Assembly: GCA_030268105.1 (NCBI GenBank)
Contig: BSDZ01000088.1
Span: 1 to 64,000 of the forward strand
Direction: 5' to 3'
DNA: 64,000 nt
From: Volvox africanus
Lineage: Eukaryota > Chlorophyta > Chlorophyceae > Chlamydomonadales > Volvocaceae
Shown piece by piece: positions 22,773 to 35,900 of this stretch. Positions within the stretch are counted from its first letter, which is position 1. Each line of letters starts with the position of its first letter. The position numbers and the translations under genes are program-made. Under the pieces are notes generated by a model. The model did not search any database, had not been told where the DNA came from, and saw nothing but the letters and a program-made list of their open reading frames with translations.

Positions 22773-25700
22773 GGCTCTAGCTCTCTCTAGCTCTCTCTAG
22801 CTCTCTCTAGCTCCCTCTTTACCGTACGGAATCACCCACCTGGCGCCATGTAGGCCAAGCTCCCCGCCTCTCGCCGGTTGGTCTTCACGTAGGATTGATA
22901 TTTGCACCTGCAGCCCCACCAGTATCGGCCCCCTTCAGTACCGGCATCAACACCATCGTGACGGACATCCTCACGCATCCGGATGCCATGGGCACCGGCC
23001 AGTTTGTCAAAAGCAGCAGGTCCCAGGTGAAAAACCTACGAAGCTGTGCGCGCCCTCCCCTCATCCACCTGTCCAGAAACTCGCATCTACCCCGCGCCAG
23101 CCTCTCAACGCTCCTCCCCCCATGTAACCTCAGCACTCCATCAGGCCGTTCGGCCACTGTTCCTCTGCGCGTGACCGGGCGGTTTTTCTACAGCCCTCGA
23201 CTTCCCGGCCAAGCCCCACAGCACCAGCCCACCTCGCCAGGCCGAAGTCCGATATCTTTGCAGTACCGCTGGTGTCCAGGAGGATGTTTTCGGGCTACAG
23301 AATCAACATATATGGACGGCAAATGGCAAATATCAGGGAGAGCGACGAACGTCTCGGGGTTCTACGGCCCCAGCCACGGGGTTCCGACCGAAAAACCGGT
23401 GTCAGGCAGCAGCAGCAACGGAAAAGATGGAAAGGAGGTCCCCGGGAGGTCCTGCGCTGCGTTTCGCTGCGGCATCGTGCAGCAGTCGTGTGTTTTTACC
23501 CCGAGAAGCGAGTTTGGTCGTTTGCGTCACCTTGAGGTCACGGTGCACGATGGCCGGGTTGCAGCAGTGCAGGTAGTGCAGGCCCCGTGCCACGTCCAGC
23601 CCCACGGACAGCACTCGGCGCAGGGGGAAAGCCTCCTGAGGGTTTTTATATAACACGTCGGCGAGGCTTCGCTCCATGAGCTCTGTCGGATGTGGGTGGG
23701 AGAAGGGAGTATGTACAGGAAGCACCCGGACGCGTCACGGAAGAACAGAGTATAGAGATACCCCCACGAGCAAAGAGAGAGCCGGCGAAGCTATCAACAT
23801 CATAGGTTCCCCCTTTTCAGGTGGCAATCAAAGAGGGGAGCTGAGACAGTGCGCCCGCTCGGTTATGCGAGGGATGAAAATGTGAAGAACGAAGAACGAA
23901 GGACAGGGGTGAGGAGAAGGGAAGGCACACCCACGTCAGCAGTGGCGGTGGCGACCAGAGTGGTGTTCTACTGTTGTGTTGAAGCATTGGGAAGCGCCGC
24001 CCAGGTGGTGGCGCACGGGCCCCTCATGGGCTTTGGCTTGCCCACAACCGAGCCCAAACAGACAAAAGCAACCTGAGACCCGCGTAACGAGGAGGTATGG
24101 CCCAAGTAACCCTCCACCTTCTCTCCCAATTGACTTGTAAAATACACAACAGGAAGCGCTGTACCGGGCGCTATACAGCCGCACCTTCCACTATGAAGAC
24201 CTATTGTCCACATGCATCGAACCAGTTTAGAGCGGAGCCCACAAGAACCCACGAATGAATGAATGTAGAACCACGAAGCAGAGCCGAGGTGGGGCCGTCC
24301 ACACAGCGCACGATACGGGAGGTGACAGGTAAGGCAGCGGGAAACAAAAGGTGGCTCAGGGAGATTTCAGCAGTGTTACAGGCTCGTGCGAGGAGCTGTG
24401 CGTTTTAGTGGGGCTATGGTCGCCCTTCGCTCCCGCGAGGAAACCCGGCTCCCAGCCGCCCTTCATTTCCTAGACCCCTGCTTTGAGCACTGTGCCCTCC
24501 TCCGGCACTGCAGCGAAAATCTACAACGCTTACCCGCAAGTGCAGGCGTTGCCCTCGAGCCGCATATGAGCTTTCCGTGCAACATTTAATCAACAAAATT
24601 CACAAAATTGTTAAAAGCAAAAATCCATATTTTAATTTACAAAAATCAATTGCTGATTTCTTAAATGATCGATTATGAAGTTTGAAACGTATGTGATGTA
24701 GCTGCTAGATGCTCACGTATGGAGGACTGAGGGAGCCGCCGTAGAACTTGACCACATTCGGGTGTTCCACACCGCTCAGCACCGCTGCCTCCTGGATGAA
24801 GGTCTCCACGTCCGCGGGGCTCGCGTCACCCAGGAACATTCTGATTGGGACGGAAGGGGACGCCGGGGCCGGACGTGGCGGGCTGTCACATGGCACATAC
24901 CCTCCGTGAGACATGGATAGATCGGTGAGGCATCGGTGTGGCACAACGGTTTTGCGTGTTGGGATGAGGGGACTGGGGCGATGCCGAGTTTACCGCATCC
25001 ACATCCTCCGGAACCCGCATACTGGGAGAGTTCACGATGGCGGGATGGCGGAATGCGAACCCAACGGACCCAACGTATGTGGGGAGGTGGAGCAGGGAGT
25101 GTTAAGATGAGGACAGCAACGGTGGGGTACATGCAATTTAGATCAAGTTGAGAAGGGGGCGAACCCCAAAGCCACTGTCTGTGTGGTTGCATGTATGATG
25201 GCGCAATCTGATGGCGGCTGATATCCTGCTTGGGCAAAGCAGTGTTCTCGAGCTCCACAATTGTGGACTTGCAAAGGTTATCCTCCCCACCCACCGACGC
25301 ACATCATGATATCCCCATAAATGCTCACATACACAATATGTGATTTTCCCGGCTGTTGAGTGCAGAACCAACCAACCAGGGACAATTGCCAAGTAGTGGC
25401 CACAATGCAGCCTAATCCTGCTATCCCCTCTTCTCCCCACAAACACATAAAAAAGACAATCGAAACCCGAGACATGGCATGGTCGGGGCATAGCTGACCC
25501 AAATCAGTTCTGCATGCTCCATTCAAAAACAATTGCAAACCAGCATACAAGCCATTTCACCGCGAAAATGTGTCCCTTAGATTAGCTGCGCTGTCTGGAA
25601 ACCCGTGCTAATTTTGAGCCCTTTGCGTGTGAAGGGTTTTTTTATTGGGGTTTTGTGATCAGAGAGGAATCGGATGCGATCATGTTTCATTTCGGCCCAT

Positions 25701-26691
25701 TCATATGGTGCATGCAGGAGCAATCCTGAACCTGAATCCAAACCCGAACCGGCCAAGCCCACACTGACTTGGGAAGGAGTTTGATGGCCACCGGATTCCC
25801 AGCGTAGACGGCCCGGTACACGGATCCAAATTGGCCCTGACCGATGGGTGAGTTGTCCGTTAGGTAAATTTCCGTGTCGTAGTCAATTGAAAGGTTAACC
25901 CCTGGCTGACGTGCGAGATTGTTGGCAAGCAGCGCGGCATGCGCCGCGCTGACGATGCTCTGGGAGGCCGTTGAGATTGCCCTCAAGGACTTCCGACTCT
26001 GTGTGTCTGGAATAGGTAGCATGTGCCCGCCACCATCCTGGCGTCCAATCGGTCCGACGTCCGACGTGAATCCCGGTTCGGTGTACTCGCCCGTGTATTC
26101 TGGCTCGTCCAGCTGCTCCGCAGAGAATTCCTGCCCTTGGGATTCGTAAAGAATCAAATTTTCATGAATGGAAATCTCCGTTGAAAGGTCCATCGCCTCC
26201 GCGGGCAGCTCCGACATGAATGCAAATACATGTCCGCTGGGCGAAAGGTATCGGTCCCAAGACTCATATGGCGGATGATGCGACAATATTGGATAGTGTA
26301 CTTCCTGCTGTTGCTCCACATTTTGAGGATTTGATTGAGCACCATCCTCGGAGGCTGGAAGACCAACGTCCGCGACGGATTTCTTTAATAATTCTGGAGC
26401 CAGCGGAGCTGATATGGGAGTTGCTATTGCAGCTATTGCAGCTCCAGGATTATTTGCAAGGTGCGCTTCATGCACAACCTGGCGTTGATAGGACTTATGT
26501 GCGCTGTTTTCCTTCAGAGCGGCATCCAAATTTTCTCTTCCAGAAGTATTGAGGTTTGAGTTTTGCTGCCGGTTGGGTGACGACCGAAAATTGCCAAAAA
26601 CCTGTTTAAGTAAGCGAGAGGGAGTCCGTTCGTCGTTGCCCTCCGCAGCTGATGCACCTGAACTGGCCGTGGCGCGGAGCAATTTTTTCAT
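21053..26691 (-). CDS. protein kinase, TKL/Raf-like
   Basis: A predicted Ser/Thr kinase of the tyrosine-kinase-like type. Exons in transcript order: 26691-25769, 24840-24717, 23682-23531, 23294-23233, 22907-22840, 22244-22200, 21834-21779 and 21256-21053 (stop TAA). The first exon gives about 275 residues of low-complexity regulatory sequence, then the glycine loop IGQGQFGSVYRA and the VAIKLLPK lysine. The second carries the alpha-C Glu (FIQEAAVLSGVEHPNVVKFY). HRDLK ends exon three and PENILLD begins the next. DFGLAR, an activation segment ending SLAYMAPE, VFSFGVLLW and a final LLSACWADMPHERPSCEE follow. All catalytic residues are present. Phases agree at every junction except between exons 2 and 3, where a short exon covering the hinge strand is missed, probably somewhere in 23700-24700. 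About 545 aa are accounted for. The substrate cannot be inferred. Confidence 0.9.
22742..22815. repeat. CT-rich microsatellite in a kinase intron
   Basis: A CT dinucleotide run followed by repeated AGCTCTCTCT units, located just 5' (plus-strand sense) of kinase exon 22840-22907, therefore inside the intron that follows that exon in the transcript. Confidence 0.9.
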
Positions 26692-26805
26692 TATTGCTAT
26701 CGCTTCATTGCTGCCTACTGGCTGCCCAACGCCTCGTCAACGCGTTGGAGCACGGACAGGACGCCAGGGCACAGCTGCTTCAACAAAATGATATAGTATT
26801 ATAAA

Positions 26806-26810
26806 TTACA
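26806..26810 (-). terminator. TGTAA polyadenylation-type signal of the large coiled-coil gene
   Basis: TGTAA on the minus strand about 95 bases after the stop of the coiled-coil gene. It lies only 115 bases before the kinase ATG, so the terminator of one gene and the promoter of the next share a 212-base gap. A second TGTAA overlaps the stop codon itself. Confidence 0.45.
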
Positions 26811-26903
26811 AAAATGGCCATCTGCACGAAAACTTGCCGCGAATATGCTTTGGTCGATATATGTCGTTGTCGCAGCCCTCGCCGTACTGACCGAGGCCGT
26901 ATG

Positions 26904-29900
26904 TTACAGCGAATGGCGGTTGGCCTGCGCCTGCTCCCGCACTGCAGCGAGCGCTGCTGCGCGAAGCTGCGGTGGAGCGAATAATTGAACGGTAGGCGGC
27001 AGTTGAGACAGCTCCTCAGGGCTAAACGGCCCTGCCACAACCTCTGCCGATGCTGAAACCTTGCGCCCAGCATCTGCCGGTGTAACTGACGTAGCCGCCG
27101 TAACGAGCGGCTGCGCTGTTGGTACCGTTCCTAAAGCCAGGGAGACTGCGCTCGCCGGCACACGGCCTTGTGAGCCTCCACTGGCTGTGACTACCGACGG
27201 CGGCGGCGATGGCGTTGACTCCCATGCAGCATGAATTACCGGCCATGCTTCCTGAAGCGTCCGCAACTGATCGGCCGAAGAATTTACACCTACACCACGT
27301 CCACCCCGCAACCACAGACCATCCAGGCTCCCACTCCAAGACATTGCGGGTGTATCGCCAGCGATGGGCTGTCCTCGACCATCCATGTTAGCATCCGCAA
27401 CGGCACCGCTACCCCGGGAAGCATCAAACACTGCTGTCGGCGGGCTTAGCGGCAGCGGCGTCGTGTTGGTGGGGCCAAATTGCGCACTGTACCGGAAATG
27501 CGGCGGCAGCGGTGTGGCAGGGGTCGATGCTGCAGTGGCGGCGGCCAGCAGTGCCTCGTTCTGGCGCTGCAACTCCGCGATCTTGGCCTCCAGCTGCCCC
27601 AGCTGTCCCTGCACCTGTGCCTGGATAGACAGCTGCAGCAGAGCCACCAGCGCCGGGTCCAGGGAGGACGCGCCGGGTACACTGGGCACCGGGCTTGGAG
27701 CCGCCGGGGGTAGCGCAGCCGCCACAATGCTGGCACTGTCCCTAACCTGCCAGGAGCAACCATCGTGCGGAAGTGGTGCTGCAGCTTGGGGCCCCACCGC
27801 TGCTACAGCGCCAGATTCGGGCATGACTCTGGCGCTAGGATCCGCGGCCGTAGCTATTAGCCTTGCGGGCTGCGGCCCCGTGGACTGGGGTTCGGTAGCG
27901 GACTGGGGTTCGGTAGAGGACTGGGGGTCGGTAGCGCACTGGTCCGTGTTGGTGTTGTGCTGCGGCGTGTGGGTGGCTCCCCCATCGACGTCCTCCACCT
28001 GCGATGATGACGACGCCGCATGTATGCCAGGGCTACCCAACCCAATCTGAGGCGAGCCCGCCTGCTGCAGGCACAGCAGCAGGCGGGCTCGCCTGTTCAC
28101 TGGTGAAGGCGACCCTACGTGCGCCCGTCCCGTGGGCGCCACGGCGGTGGCCACAGCGCCACCAGCCAGGCCAGCCAGCAGCTGCCCCGCCGGATGTGGC
28201 TCAGGGGACGTCAACGCACTTGGCGAGATGCCTTCAGCCCTGTGGTGGTGCTTTGTTGCCCGGGATGCCAGACGGTGGAGCGCCTCCAGTTCATTCAAGT
28301 CGCCCCGCAGGTCCTCCAGTGCATCAACCACCTCTGCTGGTGCGGCCGGCGGCTGTGTCGCCACCAGAGCAATGCTGCTGCAGCTGCTACCCCCGTTGCC
28401 CAGCGTCTCCTCAACAACCTTAGACTCGCACTGCTCAAAACACACACCCGGGTTGCCAGAGCTGGCGCCCGGCTGGTCCGCGACACCCGATCGCCATAGC
28501 AGTCCAGGCGTTGCTTGTTGCGAACTGGTTACGGGCAACCCTACACCGCGCGGTGAAAAGGCTGCTACCGCGGTGTCATCTATAGGGCTTGGGTGCAAAG
28601 ACGCTGCCAACGCCCTGCATTGATCCTCCAGTTCCGCTACACGGCTGCGGGCGCGGCCCAGCAGAGCGCGGCTCCGTTGCCGGACCTCTAATGGGCTCAA
28701 TGGCCGGCTCACCACTGCTGAAGGTGGGGTAGTGCACGAAAAGGCTGATAAGGCCCCCGGGGATGCCTCAAGGGCCGGCATATCCGTATACCGTCGGGAT
28801 GAGGCAGCGCCTGTGCTGCCGCCCGTGCGGCCCAACGCGCTTGTGCTTGAGACAGGTGACTTGCTGAGCGGGCTAGCGCGCGGCGATGGGGTGGATATGC
28901 CGCTGCGGCGTACGGCCGATGGGCTGCTGCGGCCGCGCTGCAAAGCGTGCAGCGGCAGCAGCTGCTCTAGCTGCTGCTCTTCTCGCTGACTTCCCTTATC
29001 GTTGGGAGAGGCAGTCGCCGGGGCCGTGTGCCGGGTTGGTGACTCCTGCCACGGTGCATCTGCGGGCGTTAACTTTTGTGGCGTGGACCGAGGCGAGATG
29101 GGCGACGCCACACCACCCGAGAACTCCCAGCCTTGCCGCAGCAGGTCTATGGGATGCTCCAGGGGTGGTCCCCCAGGCGCGTCGCCCATTCGCCGCCGCT
29201 GCCGCCGTCTGCGCTCGCTGTTGCTCAACGTAGCACCAGCAGCCAGAAGGCTGCGCACACCATCCTCATCGGAATCGCTGACTCCGTGCGAACTCTGTCG
29301 TTCCTCCTTACGCCCTCCAGTTTCCTCGTCTGTCTGCTGACCCGCCTCCAGTGCCCGTTGAGCCCCACCTCCCCCGCAAGACCGGCATTCATCTCCCCCG
29401 GGTTCAACGCGGCGCTGCTGTGGCGTGGTCTCTCCACTCTCAACGCTTCTGCTCCTGCTCCCTTGGGAGCAGCTGGGATTGCCGCTTCTGGCGTTTTCAC
29501 TGCTATGACAGCGATCGACAGCTTGCTCGTGAAAAAACCCGCGCGCTTCTGAGTCGGGAGATGAGTGCTCCTCAGGCATGTCATACAGGGTATTCCAAGC
29601 TTCATACGAGATAGCACCCGCGGCTGTCAAACCTACCGTGTTGCAATCTGCCAGGTAATCACTACTCATGCTGCTGGCACTGCACTCGCGGGTTTCGCTT
29701 CCAGGCGTCGACGGAAGCGAAGCACCTACGGACAGCATTTTACGCAAGGAAGCAGCGTTAGCTGGGTTTATCTTGGCTTGGAATGCACAAAAGGTTAAAG
29801 TTGTTGGAGCAAAGCGAAGCTTACTAGATGGACGTGCCGCTCGACTCTTCTGTGTCCACAGCGTGATGCATGCTGGATTTGGCATTCCCGCGTACCTAAG

Positions 29901-32900
29901 GCGCCCCAAACCCCAACTCTACAAGCCCACCCATCACAGCTACAAACCTTCAGTTTGCACCTCATTATTCAGCACCGGGCTGCGGCCTGTGCTCCACTCG
30001 GCTGTGCTCCAGGGTGGTGACACCTCGTCCGTTTCGTTAAACAGAGGGTTCGGCACCAGAAGCGGTGTTATCCCCGCCGCCGCCCGCGCTGCCGCCGGCG
30101 CTGGCGGCCAGATGCTCCCGTCCTGGGTTCCCGAACCAAATGCCGAGTCCTTGGCCCCATCATCATCATAGTCCTCGACTATACTGCTTTCCCCGTCGTC
30201 CGTGAGGTCCACCCAAACCTGCCGGTTAGGACTCTGGATGGCGGCCTGGATGTGCGGCAGAGGCGGCAGGCTGCAAATAACAGAACTCGTAGCGCTGCCG
30301 CCCCAGTCACCGAGGCCATTTTTGTCCTCGGCATAGCTGACACCCGCATCGACTATTTGCGCCTTCGTGGAGGCTGAGTCTTCAACACGGCCACGCAGCA
30401 CCTGCCCCTCCATGCTGTCAGATGGGGCCATCGAGCTATCTGCTGGCTCAGCTTGCTGAGCTGGTGCAGGGGGGGAGATGCGTGATCCCAGCTGCGCGCC
30501 CGGGGAGAAGTCGAAGCTCGATGCCAGGTTGTTTAGCTCCTTCGGCACCTCGACAACGGCACTTCGGCTGCGTTCTTCCTGTTCCTGATTGGAAAGCACG
30601 GCCAACTGGTTACCACTGCAGAACGATGTGCCGTCCCACTCGGGGGCGCTTCCTTGCGGTCCCGGGAACGAGAACGGAACAGCGGTGGCGGGTAACGCGA
30701 GAACGGCGCAGTGATAAGTGCCGCCATCCACGGCCCCAGGCTCTTTGTTGACTTTCCCATCCTCCGCCGGCAGTAGCGATGGAAGATGATGCTGCAGTGT
30801 AGAAAGCAACTGTGGCAGCACTGGGAAGTTACCTGATAGTGTGGCTTCAAGATCGACGGCTCCAAGCACATCAGCTGGGGGCGCCGCTGTCGCCACCGCC
30901 ACCGCTGGCTCACGCGCTGGCTGTGCTGCAACTGCTGCCGTCGCCAACCCTAACGCGCCGGAGGGATTAACCTTCATATCCACAACCGGGAAAACACCCC
31001 AGAAAGTGGCTTCAAGGTCATCCACAACCGAGGCCTCAGTTGTATCTGAGGCACTTAGGTTAGATTTGGTTTCCGCGCTTTTGCCGTTGCCGGCGTCGAT
31101 AACGAATGATGGCGCCGGCGTTCGTCCAGCACCGGTCATAACAGATATGTAACTATCCCTATCGGGTCTGTGTATCAGGCGAGTGTCCGCCACCACCGCA
31201 CCTGGGGATAGAGGCCGACGTCGCTGCAGCTGGGCCTCCTGCAGCAGCGGTGGCAACTGCACGGGAAGCTCCACCAGGCTGCCACGAGGTGATTTTGCCA
31301 GTGCCGCCGCCAGTGCGCGGCCGCGGTGCTCCTCGTCGTCCTCGTCATCGACATAAAACTCCGTGTCAGAGTTGTATTCAGTATCGGTGCTAACGGAGGT
31401 GGCGGGCTCGCTGATAAAACCGGGTCCAGAAGCTGCAGCAGCGCTGCCACAGCCGGCAGCAACAGTACCGGTGCCAGCTGCGGCGCTAGAGCCAGGAGTT
31501 GGGCGTACAATCTTTGTACCGGACCACTGTCCTGTCGCCCCTTGAGGCGCACACACAAACTCACCCCATACATCCTCCCTCTCCCCAGCATCCCTGGCCC
31601 CCCTCTGGACGCCACCCGCGTCCAGCGACGGGCCCCCGGAGAGGGGGCTTTCGTCGCCCGGCGCCGTAGTTGAGACGGCCAATGACACGGCTACGGGAAC
31701 ACCGGCACCGGTGCCAGTGGCGCCGGTGGAGCTGTTACGGCGGCTGCCTAAGGCAGATGTCGATACGTGCGCGCTGGCTGGCCATTGCAAGACCTGACCA
31801 TCGGACCATGAATCCGCAGATCCGATTGACGGCTCGGCCGTAGTTGGGACAGCGCCTGTGCTCACCGCCGTGAAGGGTGTCCGAACAGGGGAAAGACATG
31901 TTCCTGTGCTATCAGCGGCCGGCACCACACTTGGCCCCTGCCTGCAAAATAACGGAAAGGACGGATGGGAGGGGCTCGAATCCGGCAGAAGTGCAAGCCC
32001 AATGTCATTGCCATACTTTTTTCCACGCGGTGGGATAGGCAGGCAAGGGCTGCATAAATATCAGGTATGGAGTAAGGAGTTTTCCGCTCCTCCATTTTCC
32101 TCCATCACTCCATGGTATTGGAACCACACTGATTTGGTAATGGGCGCAAAAAGGAGCTGTCCTGTACATCATTGCCGAAGTCACAAACCCACCGTTCATG
32201 TGCAACACACTCACCCGCTTTGCTGCACGTGCCCTGCCTGGCGGGACGCCGCCAGCACGCGCAGAACCTCGGCCTCCCGCCGCCGGGCTGCGTCAAGCTC
32301 TGTCACAAGCCGGGCTGCGCGTTCCTCCAGGGCCGTACTAGAGCTGTTGTGACGCTCTCGTTCCTGCGATAAACGCGTGATTTGTTGGCTTAGGTCGGGG
32401 AGCGAGCGTACGTACCAACAAACAACACATCCATTTTGCAGCAACGCCATCCAAACTAACACCAGCAGGGAAAAACGTTAAGGTTGTGGTACGCAATGTC
32501 CTGAGCTGAATGCAGAGAGGCAATCACAGGCTGTGGCGCGCATCACTGCTAGTGCATCGGAATCGATCTGATAATCAGGGCAAAGTCCAGGTGCTGCGCG
32601 CGCTGTGGAGAATGATATTCACGTAAGTCTCACCTCCACGAGTGAGGTCCGGATCTCTACTATCTGAGCCTGATGCGGTGAAGGGGCGGGATGGTTGTTG
32701 AAGTTATGATTGTGTACGGTAAAAGAGGGTAGAAGAGGAGAATTCAGACGGAAGCCATGTTGAGATGAGCGATACATGTATAAGAGGAGAATGAGAAGGA
32801 AGAAAGAAATAATAATACCTCGGAGGGGGGCGCGCTTTCTTCCTAACGAGCCCAGCCAAAAATGGGCACAATGGAGATGGCAAGAGAAAGGTACAGGCCT

Positions 32901-35900
32901 ATCTACAGCTTCCAGTGCAATCAAAAGAATGGAGAAACGGTGCCCCTTAAGTTAGGCAAGGCCCCCGCACGGTGAAATCAAGGTGCCCAATCAAGCTAAG
33001 CCCCGCTTTATCGTAAAGACATGTTGCCTTGTCGACGGGCTGGCCTTTGCCCAGCACCCGGTGTTTGGCTGGTTGAAGGCATTATCACACAGCATCCCAG
33101 TTACCACACAGAATTGTCAATCCTTGCTGCGTAATTTGTGGGAAAGATGTGTGTTGTGGTGATTACCGTGGCAACGTCTCCTACCTGAAGCCTCTCAACA
33201 TGCTCCTTGTGCCTGAGTTCTGCGTCCCGCGCCTCTTCCGCTTGCCGCTCCAGCATTCGCCGAAGGTTGCTCTCACGTAACTCATGTGCGGTGCGAGCCT
33301 CTTCAGTTGCCTACACCAAAGGAGGCACCGTGGAAATGAAGATCATTCAGGAATTCCAGTTTTCGGCGGCTTTCTTCCAGGAAACCGGAAGCATGAAATA
33401 AAAGCAGGTTTAAACTGCCGAAGTAGGGATACACCTGAGTATGCAAATAGTATTCAAGGAACTGGAGATGGACGGCTCTCCCCCTTTAGATAACGGCTTC
33501 ATCTGGATCTAGAGACAGCAAAAGACTGTATTACGTTGACCGCACCGTCCCTCTCTTCCAGTGCGTTCCAGTTATCTCCCACTGCGACATCCCAGTATAA
33601 CAAGTTAACACACACACCCCGCAAAACTTCGCCCACCTACCCCCTATCAAATCATGCATGCATGGAGCCCTCGCGCACGGCCCACCACACCACTCTCTCA
33701 AGTACTAATGTGCCCACTCAACCCCGATAAACTCCGCGACACCTTCTCGTGCTCCCGGCCCAACCGGGCCACGACTTCCACGTATTTCCGTTCCACGTCT
33801 GCCACGTCTTGTTCCCTGCGCCGCTCAGCCTCGTCACGGACCATCTCCAGCTCGTCGGCCAACTGCTGCACCTGCTCACTCTTCTCCGCCGCCAGCTGCC
33901 AAACCTCAATATCTGTTGGTGATCTGTCGGCATCAGCATCATCCCCACGGGTCAGAATCCCAAGGTAAGCGCCGTCTCTTGCTGCAACGGCGGCCTGTGC
34001 TGCCTGCGATTCCGACTCAGCGATGGTAATCTGCTGCTCCAGGAACTCCAACCGCCGATGTTGCTCCTCTAACAGCGTTACCATCTCCTCCTCTCGTCGC
34101 CGCATGTATTCTTGAGCCTGCCGTGCCACCCGCGCCATCTCCTGTGCGTGCGCGACCCGCTCTTGCTCCGCCGCTGCTGCCACACACTCCGTCTCTCGCG
34201 TCCTCACCGCCGCGTGGGCTGCCTCCAGATTCTCCTGCTGCTGACGAAGCGCCTGCCTCAGCTGGTCCGCGAAGAGCTTCTGTAACTGTGCTTCCCGTGC
34301 GTCGGCTGCCTCAGCTGCTTGTGCCGTAAACCTGGCCTCCAGATCCCGCAGCTGGTCCGCGTGCGCATTAGCCAACTGACCCTCACGTTCTACAAGCTGT
34401 CGCTCATACTGATCCAGAAGCTCTGCTTCCCGAACTGCAATCGCCTCCGCGTGCTGAGTTTGCAGCTGTGCTAGCTGCTCAGCATGCAGCCGCGCCAGAT
34501 GCGCCGCTTGCTCAGCCAGCCTCTCCGCGTGCTTGCGTCGCACCTCTGCATCGCGCACTGCCAATTGCTCACTGAATCGCCGCTCCAGGGCCAACTCAAG
34601 CTCGTGCAGGCGCGCCGCAGCCTGTGCTCCCTGCCGCTCCTCCGCCTCGCGCCTGTCCTGCGCGTGTTGCTTTGCCAATTCTGCGGCCTGAGCCGCCAGT
34701 GCCACCGCCAGCCTCGCCTCCGTTGCATCTGCCTGCGCCGCCAAGGAGTCTGCATGCTGCCGCTGCAGATCCATCTCGCGTTCTCGCAGCCGTTGCTGCA
34801 GCTCTTTCGCCAACGCCGCTTCCCGTTCTACAAGTGCCTGTGCGTGCTGTTCCACGAGCTTTGCCATCATGCTATTCAGCTCCGCCAATGCCGCCGCGTG
34901 CTGCGCCGCCTGCTTCGCTGCCTGTGCCTCTAGGTCTGCCCGTGCACGAGAGTGCTGACGCGCCAGCTCCACCTCGCGGCCCTGCGCCTCCGCCATCGCT
35001 TTAGCTTGCTGCTGTGAGAGCTCCGCCAGCTCCGCGTCCTTCTGCTGGACAAGCTGCTGCCGCAGGGCCTCAAGTGCCTCGTCCTGCTGCCGCAAGATTT
35101 CTGCTTCCCGCTCCACGGATTGCTGCTGCGCGCGTATAGCGAGCTCCTGCAGCTCTGCCACCTGATTCATGCATGCGTAAATACGTTTAACAGTAGCAAA
35201 AAGGGAGGTAAGAGGCCAATCACAGCATCCCGAAAACTTATTCTATCCCCGTTGCTGTCTTCTTTATCCCGAGCGCGCAATCTTCTCACATCAAATCAGA
35301 GCCAATATTGTGACACGGCTGTATGCATTCCATTATTACATACATACTCACCTTCAGCGCGAAGTCCGTTGCCACTGTCTGGGACATGGGCGACGCACGA
35401 GCCGGCGGGCTGGCCGCCAAAGGAGGCGAGCCGCCGTAGTTGACGGTGCTGATGGGAGATGCGCTAGATGGCACATGACGGGTGGGTGTCCCCACGACTG
35501 GCTGCGGTGCTGAGGGCGGCCTCGTTGGTTGTTGTTCCGTCTGCTGCCGCCACGCGGGTCCTGCGGGTTGCGCAATCGCCGTGCAGCTGCTGCCACCGAG
35601 CGTACCACAACGGGACTGACCCCGCGGCGCAGCTGCGTGGGCATGACCGATGCGGACTTGCGCAACTGCTCCTTGACTCGCATGGCTTGAAGCCTGTCGC
35701 AAGCGCTTGACCTCAGCCTGCGGGACGCGGACCACCAACCGCCAAAATGAAGGGAAGCAACGGCTCATTGGTTCCAAATCCGCAGAGACGTTTATACTTT
35801 GTTGAGGAAAGAGACACTGCAGAGAACCCCGGCCAGAGAACCCCAGCATACGGCATCTCAGCCCGCATTGACAATTGAAAAATGACACGTAAAGAGAAAG

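Noticed and set aside
26904..29909. A stand-alone 1,001-codon gene on the minus strand
   Set aside because: The 5' part beyond 29725 lacks the composition of the rest, and the acceptor at 29726 fits the phase of the preceding exon exactly. Treated as the last exon of the large gene.
29948..31941. A stand-alone intronless gene of about 660 codons on the minus strand
   Set aside because: No ATG opens it; an acceptor at 31942 and a donor at 29948 join it in phase to coiled-coil exons upstream and to the 29725-26904 exon downstream, so it is taken as an internal exon.
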